This document shows positions 34,129 to 42,288 of a DNA stretch of 51,996 nt, piece by piece; the stretch's first letter is position 1; every line of letters begins with the position of its first letter. The notes under the pieces were generated by a model that worked only from the letters and a program-made list of their open reading frames with translations, was not told where the DNA came from and did no database searches. A program made the position numbers and the translations under genes. Origin of the DNA: Bacteroidota bacterium. Its GTDB lineage: Bacteria; Bacteroidota; Bacteroidia; Chitinophagales; Saprospiraceae. The stretch is from assembly GCA_963169455.1 (NCBI GenBank), contig CAUJDW010000109.1, positions 1 to 51,996 of the forward strand, read 5' to 3'.

Positions 34129-34977
34129 TCAAACCAGCGTATGAGCCGGAATGGACAGGATGGGCGTATCGGCGTGGTAGGACATCATTTTGGTTTTGCT
34201 GTAGTTGAACAGTTCATCCAGAAAGGAGCGTTTGTGCGTGGCCATGGCGAGGATGTCGATATCGTTTTCCTGGAGGAAGCTGGTGATCATCTCCCTGATA
34301 TCGTTGCCGTCGAGCACGTGGAATCGGAGGCGTTCTTCCTCTTTGAAATCCTGTTTGAACTTATCCATGGCGTGGGTATGGAAATCGGTGTGCGCCAGGT
34401 CTACGTTGATGCAGTGGACTTCAGGGTGGAAAGGTTCCAGGATATCTATAGCTTTCCGAAGTGCTTTTTTCTCTTCCTCCTTGTACGATGTCGTGAAGGC
34501 AATGCGGTCGATCACCCCGTCAAAAATCGCTTTTTCGGGAACGGCCAGGACGGGGCAGGCAGCCTGTTCGAGCACCTGTCCGGCAACACTGCCCAGGAAT
34601 ATTTTCTTCAGGCCGGTGGCGCCCGTGGTGCCCATCACGATCATATCGGCATTCTCTTCTCCGGCCACCTTCAGAATGGTATCCACCGGTTTGCCGGATT
34701 TGAGCACGTGGTTGACTTTGACGTGGGAGAAGCCACTGGACTTCTGGATATCGCGCAGGGCGGGAATGGAATCCTTGTAGTTCTGGAACTCTTCCAGGTC
34801 ATAGGTGGCGTAAAATTCCTCCAGGGTGCGGGGCAGGCCGGCGGCTTTCACTTCCGGGCGCCGGTAAACGTGCAGCGTGGTAATCACGGCGCCGGATTTG
34901 TCCGCCAGGTGCAGGGCATAAATGAAGGCTTTGGTTGAAGCCTCGGAAAGGTCCGTTGGGAAGAGGATCTTTTTCAT
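34129..34977 (-). CDS. Universal stress protein, two tandem UspA domains
   Basis: A 282-residue protein made of two UspA domains, about residues 1-148 and 155-280. The first carries the ATP-binding pattern G-x2-G-x9-GS in GTTGATGLKKIFLGS; the second lacks it. Tandem Usp proteins typically respond to starvation, oxidative or anaerobic stress. It shares direction with the thioredoxin-like gene 194 bases upstream, whose leader has a palindrome of CRP/FNR type, so co-regulation is possible. Confidence 0.9.
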   Translation of the reverse strand: MKKILFPTDLSEASTKAFIYALHLADKSGAVITTLHVYRRPEVKAAGLPRTLEEFYATYDLEEFQNYKDSIPALRDIQKSSGFSHVKVNHVLKSGKPVDTILKVAGEENADMIVMGTTGATGLKKIFLGSVAGQVLEQAACPVLAVPEKAIFDGVIDRIAFTTSYKEEEKKALRKAIDILEPFHPEVHCINVDLAHTDFHTHAMDKFKQDFKEEERLRFHVLDGNDIREMITSFLQENDIDILAMATHKRSFLDELFNYSKTKMMSYHADTPILSIPAHTLV

Positions 34978-35171
34978 AAGTGCGTTGGTGTGGTCCGTTT
35001 TTACTCCGGGTGTAATTTTAAAAAAAATTGAGGGGAAGAAAAAGCAAAGTAGGCCCCGGGACGATAATTTTCAAAGGGAAGCCAGGGCCGCTTGTGCGGC
35101 GACAGGCTGACTTCCCCTGCTGCCGAAAGCTGCCGCCGGGGCAAAACATGGTGGTTGAGGCTGGTGGCCTT

Positions 35172-35411
35172 TCAGGCCTTCAGAAGGCGCATAATATCGG
35201 GAACATCGGGGACTCTGCCGCTGGCCACTACTTCACCGCCGATAGCCAGCGCGGGAATTGCACTGATACCCAGGTTGATCATTTCCTGGATGTCCGTTAC
35301 TTCGCGGATTTTCACTTCCATACCCAGTTGCAGGGAAGCCGTCTGGATATTGCTTTGCAAAAGCCGGCACAACGAACATCCTACCCCGAAAATGGTAACC
35401 TCTTTGATCAT
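35172..35411 (-). CDS. Small thioredoxin-fold redox protein (CxxC, glutaredoxin-like)
   Basis: A 79-residue thioredoxin-fold protein with the redox motif Cys12-x2-Cys15 in FGVGCSLCRLL and the cis-proline region ISAIPALAIGG at about 50-60. It matches the small redox-active disulfide protein 2 group, which may work in metal or cytochrome maturation or thiol exchange. The ATG at 35411 is chosen; a longer frame reaches 35504 but crosses the palindrome at 35483. Located upstream of the universal stress protein gene in the same direction. Confidence 0.8.
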   Translation of the reverse strand: MIKEVTIFGVGCSLCRLLQSNIQTASLQLGMEVKIREVTDIQEMINLGISAIPALAIGGEVVASGRVPDVPDIMRLLKA

Positions 35412-35482
35412 GGCTTTGCGCTTATTCGAATGGCGACTTAGGTCAATGAGGCGAATTTGAGGGATTTTGTCAAGGGGAAAGA

Positions 35483-35494
35483 TGACAATTGTCA
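35483..35494. promoter_or_regulatory. Perfect palindrome TGACAATTGTCA, CRP/FNR-like site
   Basis: A perfect 12-base dyad, 72 bases before the thioredoxin-like gene's ATG and about 100 bases before the kelch-like gene's predicted start. Its TGAC-N4-GTCA form matches half-sites used by the CRP/FNR family and recurs at 36445-36456. The binding protein is inferred. Confidence 0.45.
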
Positions 35495-35579
35495 CCCACC
35501 TCATTTATTTTAAAAAAAAATCGAAGAAAATCGCCAACGCCGGCTGATAGGAGGCATTCTTCGGGCACGAGCGGCGGGA

Positions 35580-35587
35580 TATTTTTG
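35580..35587 (+). promoter_or_regulatory. -7 box of the kelch-like gene
   Basis: TATTTTTG is an exact TAnnTTTG match 26 bases before the ATG at 35613. No TTTG at the -33 position. Confidence 0.4.
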
Positions 35588-35612
35588 TTTTGAATGAAAA
35601 ACAAGCTCCCTT

Positions 35613-36398
35613 ATGAAGCCCATTGCCATCCTTGCCCTTTTAATTGTATTTTCCATGGCTGACACCTTTGCTCAAACCTTGCGCGAATTGCCGAAACCGG
35701 CCTATGAACTGTACCCGACGCTCCGCGATATGTACGGGTATGCCGTGGGGCAATACCAGCAATACCTCATCATTTTCGGCGGCAGTATTCGTTCGGATGC
35801 TCCGGGGGGTTATCAGGGGGATTTTCCAAACCTGGACATTCTGCTGATCGACCTGGCCCTTAAGCGGGCATCTGCATACACCAGCTCGAACCTGGAAGGA
35901 GAGCTTGCCGAGCAGGCCTGTTCAACGGGCATGGCATACTGCCAGAAGGGGCAGGCGCTCTACCTTCTGGGCGGATACGGCTACAGTGAATCACAAGGCC
36001 AGCACATGACCTTCCCCTATCTGGCCGTCATCGACCTGGGCATAGCCGTGGAAGCCCTGATGGCCGGCAAACCCGTCCATGCGGGGATATACCAGCTCTG
36101 CGATGAGCGCCTGGCCATTTTCGACGGCCTGATGGACGAGAATGAGGATATTTTTTTTCTCATCAACGGCAGGTATGCCTACAAGTTGGAGCCCTTTTCC
36201 CGCCAGCCCCAATACTTCGAGGAAAGCCTGGAAGGCCAGGCCCGCACTTTCAAGCTGCCGGGCAAAGGCAATACGCTGCAGATCAGCGACTTCCAGGCCT
36301 GGTATGACCTGGAAGGCTTCCAGGGCCATTACGGCCCCCTCCTGCCGGAAGCCATTGAACGGGAAGTACAGAAGTTGTTGAAAACCCCGGAACAGTAA
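35613..36398 (+). CDS. Secreted kelch-like beta-propeller protein
   Basis: A 261-residue exported protein with a signal peptide (cleavage near FAQ, residue 21). Kelch-like blades are suggested by YLIIFGGS at about residue 50 and ALYLLGGYGY at about 115, each following a hydrophobic strand and preceding a loop. The length gives only three or four blades, so it would need to pair or be a partial propeller. No enzyme motif and no T9SS tail are seen. Function unknown. A 218-base 3' region follows, ending in a strong terminator. Confidence 0.65.
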   Translation: MKPIAILALLIVFSMADTFAQTLRELPKPAYELYPTLRDMYGYAVGQYQQYLIIFGGSIRSDAPGGYQGDFPNLDILLIDLALKRASAYTSSNLEGELAEQACSTGMAYCQKGQALYLLGGYGYSESQGQHMTFPYLAVIDLGIAVEALMAGKPVHAGIYQLCDERLAIFDGLMDENEDIFFLINGRYAYKLEPFSRQPQYFEESLEGQARTFKLPGKGNTLQISDFQAWYDLEGFQGHYGPLLPEAIEREVQKLLKTPEQ

Positions 36399-36422
36399 GT
36401 GTTCCCCGCCCTGAAAAGGAGA

Positions 36423-36456
36423 TGACAAAAATCAGCAGCAGCGATGACGAAGGTCA
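36423..36456 (+). promoter_or_regulatory. Two CRP/FNR-like sites upstream of the candidate sRNA
   Basis: TGAC-AAAA-ATCA (36423-36434) and TGAC-GAAG-GTCA (36445-36456), 22 bases apart centre to centre (two helical turns). Relative to the predicted start near 36491 they centre at about -62 and -41, the classic class I and class II activator positions for CRP/FNR proteins. Which protein binds is inferred. Confidence 0.45.
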
Positions 36457-36487
36457 TTTCCGGGGGGTGGAGGCGGGCTTACATTTG
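36457..36487 (+). promoter_or_regulatory. Promoter of the candidate sRNA
   Basis: TTTC (36457-36460, 3 of 4 to TTTG), a 19-base spacer, then TACATTTG (36480-36487, exact). No open reading frame of useful length follows; the longest is eight codons (36535-36561). Confidence 0.45.
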
Positions 36488-36490
36488 TCA

Positions 36491-36652
36491 TATAAACAAA
36501 CAAAAAGCAAAGCAATCGGCTAATCTTCTATAACATGGTCAATTGGGTGTTCAATCTTTAAGGCCGGCGGAAAGAAGTTAGTTTTTTGTAGAAAAGTTTT
36601 AATCGCCGGCTGATGCTGTCGCTCTGAACCAATCAGAGCGACAGTTTTTTTT
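36491..36652 (+). ncRNA. Candidate intergenic small RNA (about 160 nt)
   Basis: Predicted from position: a TAnnTTTG promoter, no coding frame, and an intrinsic terminator at 36616-36652. Inside, GCCGGC at 36563-36568 and 36605-36610 can pair and close an A/T-rich loop, just before the terminator hairpin. Its 3' end touches the stop codon of the convergent response-regulator gene, so read-through would be antisense to that mRNA. It could instead be the tail of the kelch-like gene's transcript. No known RNA family is recognised. Confidence 0.4.
36616..36652 (+). terminator. Strong intrinsic terminator
   Basis: A perfect 12-base-pair stem (CTGTCGCTCTGA with its complement at 36633-36644), 5-base loop, followed by eight T. 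It is the clearest intrinsic terminator in the window and faces rightward, although the nearest plus-strand gene ends 218 bases earlier. Confidence 0.85.
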
Positions 36653-37331
36653 AGTGCCCGTCAGAAAGTATAAACCCGCTTCCATAGACATTCTGTATTT
36701 CGATATTTGGGTCTTCACGCAGGTATTTGCGCAGGCGGGAGATAAAAACGTCCATGCTGCGGCGGGTGAAGTAATCACTTTGGTTCCAGAGTATTTTGAG
36801 CACCTCCTGGCGGGGCAGGAGGCGGCCTTTGCGTTCACAGAGCAGGCGGAGCAGGTGTGCTTCCCGCTCCGTAAGCAGGCGTTCCCAGCCATCGAGGCTC
36901 AGCTTTTGGCTGGGGTAATCAAAAATGTAGCGCCCGACCTTAAAGCTTGCCTGTGGCCCGTTTTCCGGTGCGGCGCGCCGCAGAACGGCCTGGATGCGCG
37001 CCACCAGTTCTTCTTCGTCAACGGGCTTGATGATGTAATCGTCGGCGCCCAGGCCAAAACCCTTGAGCAGGTCCACCTTGAGGGAGCGGGCCGTAAGGAA
37101 AATGAGGGGCAGGCGGGGCTCCTTCCGGCGGATAATTTCCGCCACCGCAAATCCATCCCGGCCCGGCATCATGATATCGAGGATGCACAAATCGGTTGGA
37201 TACCGCTCGAAATGGGCCAGGCCTTTATCGCCATCGCGGGCCCAGGCCACATCGAAGCCTTTCATTTCGAGGTATTCCTTGAGAGCATACCCCAGGGTGT
37301 CGTGGTCTTCTATCAGCAAAATTCTGGGCAT
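36651..37331 (-). CDS. OmpR/PhoB-type response regulator
   Basis: A 226-residue regulator: receiver domain at about residues 1-120 with Asp52 as the phosphorylation site in ILDIMMPGRDG, acidic residues ED at 8-9 and Lys102 in IIKPVD; winged-helix DNA-binding domain at about 130-225 (LTEREAHLLRLL, RRSMDVFISRLRKYL). It is translated after the histidine kinase, 3 bases past its stop, so the two form one operon and presumably one signalling pair. Targets are unknown. Its stop codon coincides with the end of a convergent terminator. Confidence 0.95.
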   Translation of the reverse strand: MPRILLIEDHDTLGYALKEYLEMKGFDVAWARDGDKGLAHFERYPTDLCILDIMMPGRDGFAVAEIIRRKEPRLPLIFLTARSLKVDLLKGFGLGADDYIIKPVDEEELVARIQAVLRRAAPENGPQASFKVGRYIFDYPSQKLSLDGWERLLTEREAHLLRLLCERKGRLLPRQEVLKILWNQSDYFTRRSMDVFISRLRKYLREDPNIEIQNVYGSGFILSDGH

Positions 37332-37334
37332 AAA

Positions 37335-38642
37335 CTATTTTTTTATATTTCCTTTTTCCTCCTGCCACTTCGCCAGGGGTATTTCCAGGGTAAACCGGCT
37401 TCCCCTTCCCGGGCTGCTTTCCAGGCTGACTTTGCCATTGTGGGCGCGCACAATCTCCGCAACATAACTTAGCCCCAGGCCAAAGCCTTTAACAGCCGGG
37501 GCGCCGGGGGCCCGGAAGAATTTTTCGAAAATCCGCTTCTGGAGTTCGGGGGCAATGCCAGCGCCGCGGTCGGTAGCGGAGATCAGGATAGAAGCGCCCC
37601 GGTTTCGCGTGTACAGGCCGATAACAGGAGGCCCGGCGCTGTATTTCAGGGCGTTGTCCAGCAGGTTCTGGACGGCGTCCTGCAGGCGCCCGGCATCCAC
37701 GTTCACGGTGTCCATTGCCGCTTCCAGGCGGCAGGTGAAGCTTCCTCCTCTGGCTTCGGCCTGAATCCGGTATTGCCCTGCGAGGGTTTCGAGGATGGGG
37801 TGGATACGCCCTTCCTGCAGTTCAAGCTGGCAGCGCCCGCTTTCCAGGCTGGCCAGTTCCAGTATTTTTTCAACCTGCCCTTTCATGCGCTCGTTTTCCT
37901 GTTCGATCAGGGAGAGATAGGTGTCGCTTTTGCCGGGCTGCCCGGTTTTGAGGGCCTGGCGCAACAACCTGGCCAACAGAGAAATGGAAAAAGCCGGCGT
38001 TTTCAGTTCGTGCGCCAGGTTGTTGATAAAATCGTTCATCACCCGGCTCAGCCGCCTTTGCCGGTTGAGCGTCCGGATCAGGAGAACCAGAGCGCCGAGG
38101 AGCACCAACAGGAAGATGAGAGAAGGCAGGAGCAGGTAGTTCAGCCTTTTGCGCAACAAACCGAAGCGTTGTTTCACCTGCAGGTGCAGCACCAGGTTGC
38201 AGTTGCATTCCTGAAGGATCAGGCCCCGCAGCCGGTGGCTGTAGGTGGCCCACTCGCTTCCCCTGGCGGCGCCCCGAAACACTTCGCCGGCGATAGTGTT
38301 GCCCAGGAAATCTTCAACCAGGGAAAAGTGGAGGGGAAACTGAAGCCCCTGGCGCGCCAGGCTCTCCTCCAGAAGCCGGGCCAGGGTATCCGTCACAACT
38401 TGAGGCAGGGCCATTTCCGGAACAGCAAGGGGCCGGCGGCCCTGTTGCTGGAGGCGCCTGGCCTGCTGGCGCAGCCTGAAGTCGTGATTAATGGCCTGTT
38501 CCACTTCCTCAAGCGCCAAATATACCTTTTGCCCAAAGCGCTCGCGTTCCAGTTGAATACCCGATTGCAATAACCGGTACTGGACAATGGCAAGCCCCAA
38601 AAGCGCCACTACGGCAAGCACCGCAGGAAGATAATTTCGCAT
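37335..38642 (-). CDS. Sensor histidine kinase
   Basis: A 435-residue membrane kinase with helices at about residues 6-22 and 169-190 bracketing a 145-residue periplasmic sensor domain of unknown ligand. The phospho-acceptor His211 lies in NNLAHELKTPAFS; the ATP-binding domain has LLDNALKYS, DRGAGIAPE, FRAPGAPAVKGFGLGLSYV. There is no HAMP domain between the second helix and the H box, as in many Bacteroidota kinases of this type. First gene of the two-gene operon with the regulator at 36651. Confidence 0.94.
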   Translation of the reverse strand: MRNYLPAVLAVVALLGLAIVQYRLLQSGIQLERERFGQKVYLALEEVEQAINHDFRLRQQARRLQQQGRRPLAVPEMALPQVVTDTLARLLEESLARQGLQFPLHFSLVEDFLGNTIAGEVFRGAARGSEWATYSHRLRGLILQECNCNLVLHLQVKQRFGLLRKRLNYLLLPSLIFLLVLLGALVLLIRTLNRQRRLSRVMNDFINNLAHELKTPAFSISLLARLLRQALKTGQPGKSDTYLSLIEQENERMKGQVEKILELASLESGRCQLELQEGRIHPILETLAGQYRIQAEARGGSFTCRLEAAMDTVNVDAGRLQDAVQNLLDNALKYSAGPPVIGLYTRNRGASILISATDRGAGIAPELQKRIFEKFFRAPGAPAVKGFGLGLSYVAEIVRAHNGKVSLESSPGRGSRFTLEIPLAKWQEEKGNIKK

Positions 38643-38801
38643 ACCTGCAAAATAAGGAAACCCTGCGCAGCGCAGCCCTGTTTTAACGCTTATTTAATAC
38701 CATTAACCTTGCCTTGGCCTTTGGCCAACTTTTGTTGGATTTTTGGAATGGAGGCTATGCGTATCTTTATCCCATTCTTTCACAACAAGCCAATCACAAC
38801 T

Positions 38802-39389
38802 ATGAACCAGACCCTGCAACATCTGCTCATTGTATTCGGGCTGGCCCTGCTCGGCCCCGGTTTTGCCCATGCCCAGGAATCGGCGCCCATGGTGCGGCGG
38901 GAAGCCGGCCTTCAGTTATACGACCTGGACAACTTCAGCCTGATCTATAAATGGCAGGCGCCTTCCGGCCGGTACCGGCGCATCAGTTTTCTGGTGGGCA
39001 GCGCCAGTTATACCGACACCCGGCAAAACCCGGCCCGCAGCAACATCAGCGCCGGCATGGGGTATGGCCTGGAAAAGCGGGCGCCCATTACAGAAAACCT
39101 CCATTTCTTTCACGGGCCGGAGGTTTCCCTTTACCTCGCATACCAGATCCAGGAGAAAGGCGACAACCTGCTGGCCGCAGCCCCCGGGCTGAGTTACCTG
39201 CTGGGGCTGATGCTGGATGTCAGCGACTCCTTCTACCTCAGCCTGGAGCTTTCGCCGGGATTCGACGCCAGCTTTAATTACTCCGATGGAAAAATACAAG
39301 CCCTGAGCGTTTCCACGGGGTTCAGCACAAGCAGCCCCGCGCTGAGCTTTGTATATCGCTTTTCCAGCCCAAAGCGAGGCAAAAAATAG
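38802..39389 (+). CDS. Exported outer-membrane-barrel-like protein
   Basis: A 195-residue exported protein. The ATG at 38802 (MNQTLQ) gives a signal peptide cleaved near HAQ (residue 25); the longer frame to 38709 adds residues with no export logic. The mature part has alternating strands (FSLIYKW, RRISFLVGSASY, FFHGPEVSLYLAYQI) and ends near VYRF-like aromatics followed by a short basic tail. It fits a small outer membrane barrel, but I do not recognise a family. Confidence 0.6.
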   Translation: MNQTLQHLLIVFGLALLGPGFAHAQESAPMVRREAGLQLYDLDNFSLIYKWQAPSGRYRRISFLVGSASYTDTRQNPARSNISAGMGYGLEKRAPITENLHFFHGPEVSLYLAYQIQEKGDNLLAAAPGLSYLLGLMLDVSDSFYLSLELSPGFDASFNYSDGKIQALSVSTGFSTSSPALSFVYRFSSPKRGKK

Positions 39390-39442
39390 CCGGTATCCAA
39401 TTATTCTCCCTATGTTTGCCCTGTAGTTTTCCGGGATTCGTG

Positions 39443-39450
39443 TATATTTG
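39443..39450 (+). promoter_or_regulatory. -7 box of glgE
   Basis: TATATTTG is an exact TAnnTTTG match 50 bases before the ATG at 39500. A TTTG lies 24 bases upstream, slightly beyond consensus spacing. Confidence 0.4.
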
Positions 39451-39499
39451 ACACGAAGCCTTTGTTCAAGCATCCCAGGTGTTAAAAGCCCTCACAACA

Positions 39500-41452
39500 A
39501 TGAGAAACCGAGTTATCATTGAAAACGTCCGGCCGGAGATCGACGGCGGCCAGTATTTCATCAAGCGGGTTCCCGGAGAAAGGGTCGATGTCGTTGCAGA
39601 TATTTTTGGCGATGGCCACGATTATATCCGGGCAGCCCTGTATTACCGGCACGAAAGTGAAAAGCGGTGGTCGGAAATATTCATGGAAGCCGAACCCAAC
39701 GATGTATGGAAAGCTGGTTTCCGGGTTGAGAAAAAAGGGTTTTATTTCTATAAGCTCGAAGGCTGGATCGACCATCTGCTCAACTGGCACAAGGGGTTTC
39801 TGAAAAAACAGGAAGCCGGGCAGGACATGCGGGTGGAACTGAAGATCGGGGCATCTTTCCTGAAGGAAACGGCGAAGAGACACCCGAAGGCCAAAGCGGC
39901 GCAACTGGCCCAGCTGGCCCAGCAACTGGAACGGGAAGATGGCTATGACGAAGCGGTGCAGCTGGTGCTGAGCGAAAACTTTGCCGGGGTGGTGCAGGAC
40001 TGCCCCATGAAACAGTTCGAGACGGTTTACGACAAGAATCTGCGGGTTCGGGTAGGTTGGGAGAAGGAGCTGTTCAGCACCTGGTACGAGCTTTTCCCGC
40101 GCTCCGCATCCGAAAAGCCCGGCCAGCACGGTACGTTCAAAGATTGTGAGCGCCTGCTGCCCCGCATTCACGAGATGGGCTTCGACGTACTGTACCTGCC
40201 GCCCATACATCCCATCGGCAAGCTCAACCGGAAAGGAAAAAACAACAGCACCGAAGCGGAGCCCGCCGACCCCGGCTCACCCTGGGCCATCGGCAATGAG
40301 GAAGGCGGCCACAAGGCCGTTCACTCCGAACTGGGCACACTGGAAGATTACAAACACCTGATCCGAAAAGCCAAAAAGGAATACGGCATCGACATCGCCC
40401 TGGACCTGGCCTTCCAGTGCGCGCCCGACCACCCCTACATCAAGGAGCACCCGGAATGGTTTCTCTGGCGGCCCGACGGCACCATCGCATACGCCGAAAA
40501 CCCGCCGAAAAAATACCAGGACATCGTACCGATCAACTTTGAAACGGAAGACTGGAAAAACCTCTGGGAAGAGCTGCTCAGCGTCATCCTTTTCTGGTGC
40601 GGGGCCGGCGTCCGCATTTTCCGCGTCGACAATCCCCACACCAAACCCTTCCGGTTCTGGGAATGGGTTATCGGAGAAGTACAGCGGGAGTATCCCGACA
40701 CTATATTTCTGGCGGAGGCATTTACCCGCCCCAAGGTCATGGCGGCGCTGGCAAAGGGCGGATTCAACCAGTCCTACACCTATTTCACCTGGCGCACCAA
40801 CAAGCAGGAGATGGAGGAATACCTCACCGAACTGACACAAACGGAGCTTCGGGAGTATTTCCGCCCCAACTTCTGGCCCAACACGCCCGACATTCTGGCC
40901 TTTGAACTGATGAACGCCGGGCCCAATGCCTTTGCCAAGCGCCTCCTGCTGGCGGCCACCCTGTCATCCAATTACGGCCTGTACGGCCCTGCTTACGAGT
41001 TCCTCGAAAACGCGCCTAACACCAATGGCAAAGAAGAGTATTTCAACTCCGAAAAATACGAGATCCGCCATTACGACTGGGGTTACCGCAACCGCATGAC
41101 GGCTCTCATCACCCGCCTGAACCAGATCAGAAAGGAACATCCCGCCCTGCAGACAAGCTGGAATATTCACTTTACCCGCACCGACAGCGAGCAGCTGATG
41201 AGCTACGTCAAATACACCGAAGATATGGAAAACATCATCTGGTGTATTGTCAGCTTTGACGCGGAGTTCCGCCAAAGCGGTTTTGTCGAGGTGCCCAAAC
41301 AATTGCTCGGCATCGGCCGGAATGTCAACCTGAAAGTCACCGACCTGCTGACCGGCGAAGTGTACCACTGGTTTAACGAATGGAATTACGTGGAAATCGA
41401 CCCGGATAAATACCCCGGGCACGTCCTGCTGGTGGAGAAAAAACAGCGTTAG
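39500..41452 (+). CDS. glgE: Alpha-1,4-glucan:maltose-1-phosphate maltosyltransferase
   Basis: A 650-residue GH13_3 enzyme that extends alpha-1,4-glucan with maltose units from maltose 1-phosphate. Domain order: N-terminal DUF3416-type domain (about 1-190), the catalytic barrel with STWYELFPRS, LYLPPIHPIG, the nucleophile Asp in FRVDNPHTKP and the acid/base Glu in FLAEAFTRP, then a beta-rich C-terminal domain. Usual partners (TreS, maltokinase, GlgB) are not present nearby. The ATG at 39500 (MRNRVI) is preferred to a frame start at 39479. It stands alone, bounded by a promoter box and paired palindromes. Confidence 0.93.
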   Translation: MRNRVIIENVRPEIDGGQYFIKRVPGERVDVVADIFGDGHDYIRAALYYRHESEKRWSEIFMEAEPNDVWKAGFRVEKKGFYFYKLEGWIDHLLNWHKGFLKKQEAGQDMRVELKIGASFLKETAKRHPKAKAAQLAQLAQQLEREDGYDEAVQLVLSENFAGVVQDCPMKQFETVYDKNLRVRVGWEKELFSTWYELFPRSASEKPGQHGTFKDCERLLPRIHEMGFDVLYLPPIHPIGKLNRKGKNNSTEAEPADPGSPWAIGNEEGGHKAVHSELGTLEDYKHLIRKAKKEYGIDIALDLAFQCAPDHPYIKEHPEWFLWRPDGTIAYAENPPKKYQDIVPINFETEDWKNLWEELLSVILFWCGAGVRIFRVDNPHTKPFRFWEWVIGEVQREYPDTIFLAEAFTRPKVMAALAKGGFNQSYTYFTWRTNKQEMEEYLTELTQTELREYFRPNFWPNTPDILAFELMNAGPNAFAKRLLLAATLSSNYGLYGPAYEFLENAPNTNGKEEYFNSEKYEIRHYDWGYRNRMTALITRLNQIRKEHPALQTSWNIHFTRTDSEQLMSYVKYTEDMENIIWCIVSFDAEFRQSGFVEVPKQLLGIGRNVNLKVTDLLTGEVYHWFNEWNYVEIDPDKYPGHVLLVEKKQR

Positions 41453-41480
41453 GCAGGCTGGATGGCCGGGCTGCCTGTCT

Positions 41481-41530
41481 AAACTTCGGAAGTTTTTCAA
41501 AGCAACGGCCAGGGTAAACTTCCGAAGTTT
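41481..41530. repeat. Paired palindromes after glgE
   Basis: AAACTTCGGAAGTTT (41481-41495) and AAACTTCCGAAGTTT (41516-41530) are each palindromic apart from the central base and are reverse complements of each other, 20 bases apart. The first is followed by two more T, so it can act as a rightward terminator 28 bases past the glgE stop. Confidence 0.6.
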
Positions 41531-41600
41531 GCCAAAGAGGTGGAGGGTTGGATGGCAGGGTGGCGGGCTTGCCCGGACGATTGCCTTTTACTGCAGGAGC

Positions 41601-42188
41601 ATGCTCGAAGTCATTCCATATACCGGTGAAGATGCCAGGCAGCACATAGACGCCCTGGCCCGGCTGCGCATCGAAGTATTCCGGGAATTTCCCTATCTCT
41701 ATGAGGGTAGCATGGACTACGAGCGGCAATACCTCCGGACTTTTCTGGAAGCTCCGGACAGCCTGCTGGTGCTGGCCCTGGACGGCGGGCGGGTGGTGGG
41801 GGCCTCTTCCGCCCTGCCTTTGGAATTTGAAACGCCGAACATCCGGCAGCCCTTTCTGGAGCAAGGCCGCGACATCGGGCGCATTTTTTATTATGGCGAA
41901 TCGGTGTTGCTTCGCCCATACCGGGGGCAGAGGATTGGGGTGCGCTTTTTCGATGAGCGGGAGCGCCGGGCCCGGCAACTGGGCCGTTTCAGCACCCTGG
42001 CCTTCTGCGCCGTAGTAAGGCCCGAAACCCACCCACTTCGACCCATTGATTACATCCCGCTCGATGCCTTCTGGCGGCGCCGCGGCTTCGCACCCACCGA
42101 TCTGTACTGCCGGATGTCCTGGCAGGATGTGGATGAGAAAACGGAATCGGCCAAAGCGCTGAGGTTCTGGGAGAAGGAGTTGGAGTAG
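41601..42188 (+). CDS. GNAT family N-acetyltransferase
   Basis: A 195-residue acyltransferase. The acetyl-CoA-binding motif A is in LRPYRGQRIGVRFFDERE (the RGxRIG core), preceded by a beta strand IFYYGESVLL and followed by STLAFCAVV. The ATG at 41601 (MLEVIPY) is chosen; a frame start at 41529 adds non-conserved residues. Substrate unknown. It lies between glgE and a small lipoprotein gene in the same direction but with gaps of about 100 bases, so an operon is uncertain. Confidence 0.82.
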   Translation: MLEVIPYTGEDARQHIDALARLRIEVFREFPYLYEGSMDYERQYLRTFLEAPDSLLVLALDGGRVVGASSALPLEFETPNIRQPFLEQGRDIGRIFYYGESVLLRPYRGQRIGVRFFDERERRARQLGRFSTLAFCAVVRPETHPLRPIDYIPLDAFWRRRGFAPTDLYCRMSWQDVDEKTESAKALRFWEKELE

Positions 42189-42288
42189 ACGCACCAATGG
42201 CAAAATGGCTGGATTGCCAGCCACGGGACACTCCACTGCAGCGCCAAATGGGCAAAGTATTCAACCTGCTTTTTAAAGCCATCCGCCA

